Assembly: GCA_019426215.1 (NCBI GenBank) | Contig: CM033392.1 | Coordinates: forward strand, 41,532,666 to 41,596,665 | Length of the DNA stretch: 64,000 nucleotides | Direction of reading: 5' to 3' | Origin: Buddleja alternifolia | Taxonomy: Eukaryota; Streptophyta; Magnoliopsida; Lamiales; Scrophulariaceae | Shown: in pieces, positions 56,175 to 64,000 of the stretch | How the letters are laid out: the number at the start of each line of letters is the position of its first letter | Numbering within the stretch: position 1 is the stretch's first letter | Notes under the pieces: model-generated | What the model was told of the DNA's origin: nothing | Seen by the model: only the letters and a program-made list of their open reading frames with translations | Databases searched by the model: none | Program-made: the position numbers and the translations under genes

Positions 56175-56360
56175 CCTGAGGATTATCATCGACTGTCTCA
56201 GTCGCTTGATTGGTTTCTATGATTAGTACAATTTCCTCAGGCTCTGAAACAACTTCTTCTGGATCTAAATCGAGAAAAGAAGTTATTGGATCAGCACGAA
56301 TGGGAATACGTAATTCTTCAAGAATGTTGAGAACATATTTAGAACTCGTTTCACATTGCG

Positions 56361-56441
56361 CTGAAAGAGATTTTATCCTAGGGTTAGAGACTTAGAAACT
56401 AGCGAGGAAAGGATAGACTAATTTGCTTAGCAAATACTTAC
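56361..56441 (-). other. Predicted intron 1 (81 nt)
   Basis: Donor CAGG|GTAAGTA, acceptor CTCTTTCAG|CG with a pyrimidine-rich end. The joined codon is GCG and both flanking exons are open in the same phase (SSAQ before, QCETSSKYVLNILEE after). Confidence 0.55.
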
Positions 56442-57803
56442 CCTGAGCACTAGAAAGCCTCTCAGATTGAGTAGCGGCTTGAGGATCTGAGCTGATTTCT
56501 AGAACAGCGTCAGAGGGAGGAACGCTTGCTGACTCTCCAAGCGCTGGATTTGCTGAAACACTTGTAGACGCGGCTAGAGTAGAGAGAGAAGTACGCCTTC
56601 GGGCAAGCGGTACTTCTTCTACTACTGCTTACTATTCTTCAGGAATTGAGAAGATAAACGCTGGAGGAGGAGAGAGAGATTTTGGAGAAGGAGAAGGAGA
56701 GGGAGACTTTTATTTCTTCTTGCGCTCCGGCTTCTGCTTCTGCTTCTTGGCTGGCTCAGCGACCTTAACAACGATCTTTCGTTTGGGTCGCTTAACCACC
56801 ACCTCTTCTTCTGATGAAGATGATGATGAAGACGAAGACGCTTGCTCTTCATCATCGCTGCGAACACTTCTTTTGCAATAAGTCGCTCACGCTCATCTTT
56901 GGGAACCGCTGCACCACCTCGCTTTCTTGGTTTGAGCAGCTCGCTAATTATCTTCTTGCCATAGAACTTGAGCGCTGGGATCTTCTTTCCATCGAAATTG
57001 GTGTAACCACTAGCGCTAAGAATTCGACTTAAAATAATCCTGTAAGGCTTGGGATTAACTGACTTGGCCATCGCTGCCTTGAAGCGATTAAAAACGTAAA
57101 ACGACCAATTTATCTTTAGTTTGGTCAGAATGGCCACCATCATCTTGTATTGAAGGTTTGTAATCTTATCGAAGCTTCCCTTTCTGCATTCGATCATCTT
57201 GGCGCATATGTCCGCAAGAATGACATATTCACCCTTCATGTCTTTCTTCTTGAAATTGGGTTCATAGGCAGCTGCAACTTCATCTTTCTTGATCAAAGCC
57301 CAAACCTTGGTAGCATCTCCAAGAGTAACAGTTTCAACTTCGGCACCATCGTTTGGTAAATTCAGTAAAGATGAAATCAGAGAGGGAGTGAGAATGAAGG
57401 TCTCACGGGCAAAAGGGAAGACGCAGGAAATGGAGTTTCCGTCGTCTGAAATTTTCGCATTCTTGAAGAAGAACAGGGTTTCTTCCTCAAAGAAGTTGAA
57501 AATAGTGGTTAACAAATCATATAAACCAAACTCCTGGACGAGTGGAAGAACAGTCCTAAGAGGGAAATTCTGGTTATTGAATAGATAGTCCCAGTTAACA
57601 AGAAAACCGGTATTAAGAGTAACTGGTTTCTCTGGTTTGGAAGACTTTCCGGCAGTAGATTTTGAAAACTTCAGTGCCATTGATGAACTAAAGTAAACTT
57701 TGGTTGAGGAGAGGAAAAGATGTTATTTTTGCCTTTAGAGAGAAAGAACTTTTACAGTAGAAGAATTTGGAAGTGATAAAGTTTTACTGTAAAGGTTTTG
57801 AAA

Positions 57804-57856
57804 GGTTTAAATAGGAGGCAAAAGTAACTTCTCAACTGGTAGATGAATGACACGTG
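57804..57856 (-). promoter_or_regulatory. Promoter-like region of the env-like ORF
   Basis: Minus-strand TATA variant CCTATTTAAACC (57804-57815) lies about 125 bp before the ATG. A G-box CACGTG (57851-57856) lies about 40 bp further upstream. The stretch between TATA and ATG is rich in CT (CTTTTCCTCTCCTC) as in plant 5' leaders. Only motif evidence. Confidence 0.4.
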
Positions 57857-58531
57857 TACAGAAGTTAATGACAAAAAGAAGTCTGAACCGTTTACACATA
57901 ACTTCGGATGTCAAAAAGTGCGGTAAAATAGATAAATATAACGTTTTTTGGATCCGCAGTTACTTTTTGAAAACGTTTGAATTTTTTAAAAAAAATTCTG
58001 CGTGAAATGCACGTGCTTGATGGTACACTGACACGTACTCAGACATGTGCAGTTACTGAACCGCCTAGTTTTTAGATAGAAATCATTTTCCGTCAGTTTG
58101 ATTTGATAAGCACGTGTGAGCAGTTGTCAAATCTAATCTTTTGGACTTATCCACACGTTACTTTCAGCGATGAAAGCTATACATGATTTTTAGAGAAATT
58201 TACTAAGCGTTAAAGTGGGAATCTTTTCAACGCTGAAGTATTTTTATAAAAAAAATATTTAATCTGTTAAGGATAAGATCAATCGCTTGGATTTATAAAA
58301 GACAGTTTTACTTATTGATCTTGTCATGCATAAAGATAAGCGCTAGTGATCAATGCTTAAAATTTAAAAAGTCATTTTTGGTCACAGTCGCTTTATATAT
58401 TGAGACAAGTACAATTTTAAAGTTCCCCCTAAAATTGATGACTTATTTCAGATTTTTGATAAACGCTTTAGACATAAACATAAAGTGGATTCCCTCTAGA
58501 TTTTATGCCAATAAATATGATGCTTTATGAT
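57857..58531 (-). other. Non-coding DNA between pol and the env-like ORF
   Basis: Two further G-box cores, CACGTG, are at 58010-58015 and 58112-58117. A minus-strand purine run TTTTAGGGGGAAC is at 58420-58432, resembling the polypurine tracts seen after pol in SIRE-type elements. No frame. Confidence 0.45.
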
Positions 58532-58966
58532 TTAAGCGTTTAAATCAATCATACCTAATTCACTTCTCAGAGTGAGAAAGCATTGTTCGTTGAGCGCTTT
58601 GGTGAAGATATCTGCCAATTGTTTGTCAGTTCCAATGAAGTGCATGGAGATATCTTTCTTTTGAACATGGTCACGCAAGAAATGGTATCTAATGTCAATG
58701 TGTTTGGTTCTAGAATGAAGGACATGATTTTGGGTCATAGCTAAAGCACTTTAGTTATCACAATGGATTGGGGTAGGACCTAGGATTGTTCCATAATATC
58801 TAAGTTGTTGCCTCATCCAAAGGATTTGTGCACAACAGCTCCCAGCGGCTACATATTCTGCCTCAGCGGTAGAAGTCGCTATGGATTGTTGTTTCTTACT
58901 ATGCCACGAAACTAGTCTATCACCTAGAAATTGACATGTACCACTAGTACTTTTTCTATCTATCAT
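58532..58966 (-). pseudogene. Copia RNase H and C-terminus (SIRE-like)
   Basis: STSGTCQFLGDRLVSWHSKK, TSTAEAEYVAAGSC (with the T-A-E-A-E catalytic block), then after a stop near 58750 HSRTKHIDIRYHFLRDHVQ and GTDKQLADIFTKAL, the usual end of the copia polyprotein. Between it and RT (58967-59259) the frame is degraded. Confidence 0.88.
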
Positions 58967-59259
58967 CCTGCAAAATCTGTGACTGAATAACCAATTAGTT
59001 CAAAAGGAGAGTCCCGTGGATACCATAAGCCCACATTTTGTGTGCCTTTTAGGTATTTAAGGATTCTCTTGGTAGCATTTAAGTGTGATTCTCTAGGATC
59101 AGATTGAAATCATGCCCACATGCATACCGAAAACATAATATCAGGTCTACTAGGGGTAAGATAAAGAAGTGATCCAATGATACCTCTATAGTTAGTGATA
59201 TCAATTTTCTTCCCACTTTCATCTTTATCTAACTTAAGCGTTTGGCTCATTGGAATTTT

Positions 59260-59733
59260 TTAAGATGATGCATTTTCCATACCAAATTTCTTAATCATAT
59301 CTCTTGTATATTTAGCTTGGTTTATAAATATTCCATCAGGGAGTTGTTTAACTTGTAATCCTAAGAAAAAAGTTAATTCACCCATCATGCTCATTTCAAA
59401 TTGATCTTGCATCATTTTCGAAAATTTCTCACACAATCGCTTATTTGTAGAACCAAATATAACGTCATCAACATAAATTTGGACTAAGAGAATATCTTCA
59501 TTATGGGTAAGTTTAAATAACGTTGTATCAACGCTGCCTTTTGAAAAGCCTTTACCTACAAGGAAGATAGAGAGAGTGTCATACCATGCTCTTAGTGCTT
59601 GTTTGAGGCCATAGAGTGCCTTATCTAATTTGTAGACCATACTTTTGCCATGGTTATTGATGAATCCTGGAGGTTGCTCCACATAGATTTCTTCTTTGAG
59701 TTTACCATTCAGGAAAGCACTCTTCACGTCCAT
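59260..59733 (-). pseudogene. Copia reverse transcriptase core
   Basis: The frame opens at [20 protein letters not shown] (catalytic Asp) and continues with [15 protein letters not shown] and [14 protein letters not shown] (YVDD). It ends at a stop near MENASS, before the RT thumb. Upstream RT sequence (59734-59984) lies in another frame. Confidence 0.9.
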
Positions 59734-60257
59734 TTGGTATACCGCGAACTTGTTGAAGCGGCAAATGCTAGGAACATCCTAATCGTTTCAAGACGGGCTA
59801 CTGGGGCATACGTCTCATTAAAATCAATACCCTCTTCTTGACAATAACCCTGAGCGACTAATCTGGCTTTGTTTCTTATAACAATGCCATCTTCGTCCAT
59901 TTTGTTCCTAAAAACCCATCTAGTCCCAATAACTCCTTGGTGAGTTGGCCTTGGTACTAGCGTCCAAACCTTACTTCTCTCAAATTAGTTAAGCTCCTCT
60001 TGCATCGCTTCTACCCAACTTGAATCACTGAGCACTTCATCCACTTTCTTTGGTTCCATTTGAGATAGAAAACTTTCGAACATGGCCTCATTAATTGTAG
60101 TTGACCTAGTTCTAACAGGTGCTTCCATATCTCTGATTACTAGCTCTGTTGGATGGTCTCTAAGCCATTTGCGGTGTGGTTGAAACGGGTTGAGAGACTC
60201 TTGGTTGTCAATCGCTTGACTCTCATTTATCTCTTTTGCAGTCGCTGCATCATTCAT
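59734..60257 (-). pseudogene. Copia linker and start of RT
   Basis: The open frame 60257-59985 covers the acidic linker and ends at SSWVEAMQEELN, the start of RT. Beyond the stop, 59984-59734 encodes WTLVPRP, a [14 protein letters not shown] block, RLVAQGY and [13 protein letters not shown] with at least one frameshift before MDVKSAF. Confidence 0.85.
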
Positions 60258-60554
60258 AGTTCCAATTTGCTCTTGATGATCATTCTCTTCATGATCATCA
60301 GCAATTCTGACATTATCACCATTGTTAACCTCACGAGTATCCTTAGGAATAGGTACACGAATCTCATCATCTTCGTCATCACTATCATCACCAAGATTGA
60401 TTTGTGACGCTTTTTGGGTGAGATCTTCAATTCCTACATCATCAGGATTAACCTTACTCGGTTCTTAGTTAGCATCATCAAACACAACATGAATGGATTC
60501 TTCAACCTTCGATTTGATCTTATTTAGGATGTGAAAACTCTTTCCATTTTTGGC

Positions 60555-61214
60555 TTAGCCAAGTAAGATTCCCTCATTCGCTTTAGGATCAAAAGTCTTT
60601 AGGATGTGGGATCTATTGTTATGAATGAAACATTTTGAACCTAATACATGAAAATATGAAACGTTAGGCTTACGTCCTTTCCACAACTCATATGGAGTTT
60701 TCTCATGTTGCTTGTTGATCATACACCAGTTCTGAGTGTAGCAAGCGGTATTGATGGCTTCGGCCCAAAACCTTTGAGGCAGCTTAGACTCTGCTAGCAT
60801 AATCCTAGCGGCTTCTTTAAGCGTTCTGTTCCGTCGCTCGGCAACTCCATTCTGTTGAGGTGTTCTAGGAGCAGAATACTCATGAAGTATTCCAAAGTCT
60901 ATACAAAACTTCTCAACAAATTGGTTAGTAAATTCAGTTCTTCTATCGCTTCTAATTCTTGTCACCTTTAAATCTTTATGAGTTTGTAATTGACGAATTA
61001 GTGATGTGAACTTGACACTAGTTTCAGTTTTGGTCGCTAGGAATTCTACCCAAGTATAGCGAGAGAAATCATCAACTATTACTAGCGAGTATTTTTTACC
61101 ACTAACACTCATGATTTGAATGAGACCAAACAAATCTAGATGCAATAGTTCAAGAACTCTAGAAGTAGATAGGCATAGTTTCTTTTTAAAAGATGATTTA
61201 ACTTGTTTACCCAT
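60555..61214 (-). pseudogene. Copia integrase
   Basis: MGKQVKSSFKKK leads into the core: LLHLDLFG (first Asp), IRSDRRTEF (second Asp; the usual Gly is Arg) and PQQNGVAERRNRT (Glu, 35 residues on). All three catalytic residues are kept. It is separated from the protease part by a TAA directly after CDAC, where related elements have a sense codon, and ends at a TAA after GILLG. Region 60258-60554 downstream is the decayed linker. Confidence 0.9.
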
Positions 61215-61766
61215 TTAACATGCATCACATAAGCGATTTTTCTGAAAGGAACCCTTAGGTAATCCCTCCACTAGATTTTGCGATATTAATTGAGAGATTG
61301 CCTTAAAATTGAGGTGATTCATTTTTCTATGCCATAACCAACCCAATTCATTTTGACTTTTAGCAACAAAGCATGTGGGGTTGTTTTCAATTGTAGAATC
61401 CCAATCTACTAAACACACATTGTTTGTTCTTTTTGCTCTTAATTTAGCAGACTTAGTCTTAGCGTCATTAACATAGCAGAAGTCGCTTGAGAATTTTACT
61501 TCAAAGCCTTTATCACAAAATTGACTAATGCTTAACAAATTATGCTTAAGACCCTCAACATAATATACATCACTAATCATGATGTTTCCCCTATGCATGA
61601 TACCTATACCTTTGGTTTTACCTTTGGAGTTATCACCGAATATAACTTGAGGACCATTGGTAGCTCGATAGTTGACTAGAAGATTTTTGGAACCCGTCAT
61701 GTGTCTTGACGATCCACTATCAATGTACCAAACTGAAGTATCGGTGTTGGCTCTAGGTACCTGCAT
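61215..61766 (-). pseudogene. Copia protease and pre-integrase region
   Basis: VWYIDSGSSRHMTG holds the D-S-G active site. NLLSISQFCDKGF follows. LWHRKMNHLNFKAI and the final LCDAC form the HHCC-like zinc-binding pre-integrase region. The frame stops at CDAC with a TAA. Confidence 0.9.
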
Positions 61767-61779
61767 TTAAAGGGTAATT

Positions 61780-62391
61780 CTAATTCTTCTTAGGTACCCA
61801 TGTTGTTTTGGGTCCTTCAACGTTAGTAACTTTGGTTTGAATTAGAACTTTAGGAACCCATATTTGCCTAGTCTTCATTGTAAGAATACTGGCCTTCTTG
61901 GGTTTCACATCGTGTTGTGTATGCTTTTTGGGTGTATAATAATATCCTCGATTATAATAGTAGTCATAATCATAGTCATGATCATAATCATCATAGTATC
62001 GATAATATAATCTTGACTGTCTTGGATATTGAAGCTGATATTTCCTTGGCGCTGGTTTAGGTTGCACTTTTGGTGATGGACGCTTAACACTTGATTCATA
62101 GTGGTTAGGTTTATCCTTAGCCTTTTGAGCGTTAAGATGAACCTTTCTTTGTGAATCATTTGCTTTAGCCTTACCCTTGCCTGAGTCAGCTTTGGCTTTC
62201 TCATTGAGCCTCGTATCATTGTCTCCAGGTTCATTTAGCATTTGGCTTTGTGAACTTTTCTCAACAAAGGTAACAACCTTTCCTTTGTTGTTTGCCGTAA
62301 CATTAGATTTATTAGGTTGTTTACCGAATTTATTGTATCCTAAACCGGTCTTTTCACCATATAATCTAGTTACCTCATTCACATTATCCAA
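61780..62391 (-). pseudogene. Copia gag C-terminal linker
   Basis: Lys/Ser/Asn-rich with a Tyr/Asp-rich stretch at about 61930-62020 (repeats of TYR-ASP and ASP-HIS codons). It links the nucleocapsid to the protease as in SIRE-type elements. It is in a different frame from the knuckle part, so a frameshift lies between 62391 and 62451. Confidence 0.7.
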
Positions 62392-62450
62392 CTTTCTAGA
62401 AGCTTTTGATAATGATGAGCAGAGCTGCTCTGATTTGGCAAGTCTATCGA

Positions 62451-63020
62451 TCAGATCAGCTTCTCTCTTGATATTATATCAAGATCGCTTTTTAATTGAA
62501 TAATCTCATTCTCAAGTGATTGGTTCTTCTCAATGCATTGTTGCTGAACTTTCAACTCTGCTTTGAGCGTTACTTTATCTCTTATGAGTGATGAGATAAT
62601 AGCGAGATCATTTTGATATATTTTGGCGGCCTCTTGACAATCTTTATAATATTCATTAACTTTGTCAAGTAATTCATCATAAGAAAGAGGATGAGATAAT
62701 TCATTGGTTACCTCTGGTAGCGATTTGTCAGATGCTTCATCATCTCTTGCCATGAGACAAATCAATGCTGAGTCGCTTGTAGGCTCATCATCACTGCTTT
62801 CATCGGATGATTCCAAATCCTCTTCAGGTGCGGAGAATGGTTCAGATTCCGCTAGCAAACCTTGTTGGCGAAGGTTGCTCCTGAACTGGTTTCTATGCGC
62901 ATAGTCTTGCCTTGTGGGCTTAGACACATTTGGATAAGGGCAATTTACCTGGTAGTGCCCTGGTTTCCTGCAATTATAACACAAATTAGTTTTCATTTTC
63001 TATTCTGTGGATAATCACTT
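62451..63020 (-). pseudogene. Copia gag, zinc knuckle and coiled region
   Basis: CYNCRKPGHYQVNCP is an intact CCHC knuckle. A Glu/Asp/Ser-rich stretch follows, then a coiled region LLDKVNEYYKDCQEAAKIYQ and IEKNQSLENEIIQLKSDL. The ATG at 62996 is probably not the true start: in another frame, 63020-62997 encodes SDYPQNRK, which fits gag upstream of the knuckle. The capsid part is missing beyond 63033. Confidence 0.85.
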
Positions 63021-63033
63021 TGACACTACTGGT

Positions 63034-64000
63034 TGTTAGGAATTTCATGTTAGATGTTTTGATGATGACAATTAGGATTTTTTGTTAGACCCCAAAATAT
63101 GTAAATTTATTTTCAGCTTTTGAAGCGTTAGATTTGTAATAGGCTTTGTTTTATTTTTATTCTAGATTGTTAGGTTAAGTTGTCTTAGACTAAGCGTCTG
63201 ATATGTTCTGAGTGAGTTTATCAAAAGTAAGGCTTGAAGACTCAAGCGCCTGAAGTCTGAAGATGAAGATTCCAAGAGTCTAGAATGACCAGCTACACCA
63301 AGCGTCACCTTATAGGATAGAAGTAATTCAAGGTTGAATAAGCGTCTATCAATGACTGATTTCACCTGAATTTATTTCTAAGTCCAGAAGGAGTTTAATG
63401 CAAATATTCTCAATGCATTAAGTGCCAACGGGCATTTAATTCAAATGCATTCAATGCTGATAAGAGCATTAAATGTGATAAGCACTTTCAGACGTACGGA
63501 GAAGCTACCCTATTGAACTGTCAACTATTCAAAGACTGCAGCACCAACTTTTGTGCAGCAGATTTTCAGGAAAAAGGACAAAGGTTCTTCACTCGCGGAA
63601 GTGAGAGACACGCGCTCTTGCATGTGTCAAACAGACACTTTTTCCAAAAATGCCTATAAATAGGACTTCAACAACAAGCCAAAGATAAAGAACAATTATC
63701 AAGTTGAATTGCTGTTGCATTGAAGTCTCGTTCCTTACAATCTCAGAAAAGCCAGAATTTTCAAGAAAATATTCTCTTTGCTTTTCTTCAAATCCTGAGA
63801 CAGTCAACCAATATCTCAAACATTCTTTTCGGAGAAACCCACATTACTACTGGGACATTCCTAGTTGTTTGAACTCTATCAAAATCAAACAAGCCTTTTA
63901 GAAAAACCCCTATCCAAGCCTCGCGATCTGTGTGAAGTCGAAGTTGGATACTTGCCGTATTTCTGGGTGAAAGAAGCAAGGGGATTGAAGTAATTTGGAG
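63034..64000 (+). repeat. SIRE-like LTR in plus orientation, runs off the window
   Basis: It starts TGTTAGGAATTTCATG, with TTTTGATGATGACAATTAGG soon after, both typical of SIRE-type LTR starts. A strong plus-strand TATA box lies about 620 bp in. The orientation is opposite to the pol on its left, so it belongs to another element. Small frames inside it are not genes. Its end is outside the window. Confidence 0.65.
63654..63664 (+). promoter_or_regulatory. TATA box in the right-end LTR
   Basis: CTATAAATAGG, a near-consensus plant TATA box, on the plus strand. Confidence 0.65.

Larger units (their letters stand above)
55783..57680 (-). pseudogene. Env-like / plant-transposon-domain ORF with two predicted introns, broken
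   Basis: The ATG at 57680 opens a 352-codon frame. Residues 20-230 (LNTGFLVNWDYLF ... FILTPSLISSLLNLPNDGAE ... PYRIILSRILSASGYTNFD) resemble the domain found in proteins encoded downstream of pol in SIRE-type copia elements and in scattered plant genes. After about residue 265 a frameshift near 56880 gives way to a second coherent frame, acidic/Ser-rich then Lys/Arg-rich, then Pro/Ser-rich, with stops near 56710 and 56630. Two GT-AG segments (56361-56441, 56091-56174) can be removed with the frame kept in phase. No transmembrane segment or signal peptide is obvious. Whether it is part of the copia element or a separate gene relic is open. Confidence 0.6.
58532..63033 (-). mobile_element. SIRE/Maximus-like Ty1/copia element, truncated
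   Basis: Minus-strand order: gag zinc knuckle and coiled part, protease, integrase, RT, RNase H. The terminal RNase H block and the coiled region after the knuckle fit the SIRE/Maximus lineage. The N-terminal part of gag is missing: at 63034 a differently oriented LTR begins. At the other end no LTR was recognised, but an env-like ORF follows pol, as in SIRE elements. At least five stops or frameshifts disable it. Confidence 0.8.

Overview
The window looks like gene-poor nuclear DNA of a flowering plant, probably a eudicot. The evidence is a dense pile of plant-type retroelements: Ty1/copia, Ty3/gypsy with a tRNA-Asp primer site, an L1-type LINE with DUF4283 and zf-RVT regions, a TRIM, MULE- and hAT-type MITEs, a MULE transposase relic and long AT and GA microsatellites. 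I see no intact host gene, no rRNA or tRNA gene and no CRISPR array. The species cannot be told from this sequence.

Layout. 1-5.9 kb: AT-rich DNA with two MULE-type MITEs (1505-1831 and 5560-5897, each with a perfect 9-bp target duplication), a hAT-type MITE (3149-3332) and an orphan RNase H fragment. 5.9-11.1 kb: a decayed minus-strand Ty1/copia element. 12.3 kb: a hAT transposase tail. 13.6-18.5 kb: a decayed minus-strand LINE. 18.8 kb: a (GA)48 tract. 19.6-20.6 kb: a MULE transposase pseudogene.

20.7-47.5 kb is a nest of Ty3/gypsy-type elements, most of them non-autonomous. A complete 6,120-bp element (20752-26871, TSD GTATT) lies inside an older LTR. A solo LTR (27768-29210, TSD GGAGG) lies inside old internal sequence. 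A 14.45-kb composite (30017-44470) has two opposed halves, both outer ends are U3 ends, and a single TSD, AGACA, flanks it. The composite sits inside a small TIR element, which appears to sit inside still older gypsy sequence ending in an LTR (45560-47513) that has itself received a TRIM.

47.5-55.6 kb holds three minus-oriented copia LTRs, two of them followed by recognisable tRNA-Met primer sites, and a 1.26-kb MULE-type inverted-repeat element. 55.8-63.0 kb holds a SIRE/Maximus-like copia pol on the minus strand plus a further downstream minus-strand ORF. That ORF resembles the env-like or plant-transposon-domain proteins of SIRE elements, has two predicted introns and a promoter-like upstream region, but is broken. 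From 63034 to the end, an LTR in plus orientation appears to cut off the N-terminal part of the copia gag.

The elements do not form one pathway; the window records repeated insertion and decay. The points most worth checking are the inverted composite with one TSD, the intron-bearing ORF beside the SIRE-like pol, and the non-autonomous gypsy family whose single ORF keeps a protease fold with the catalytic Asp replaced by Asn.
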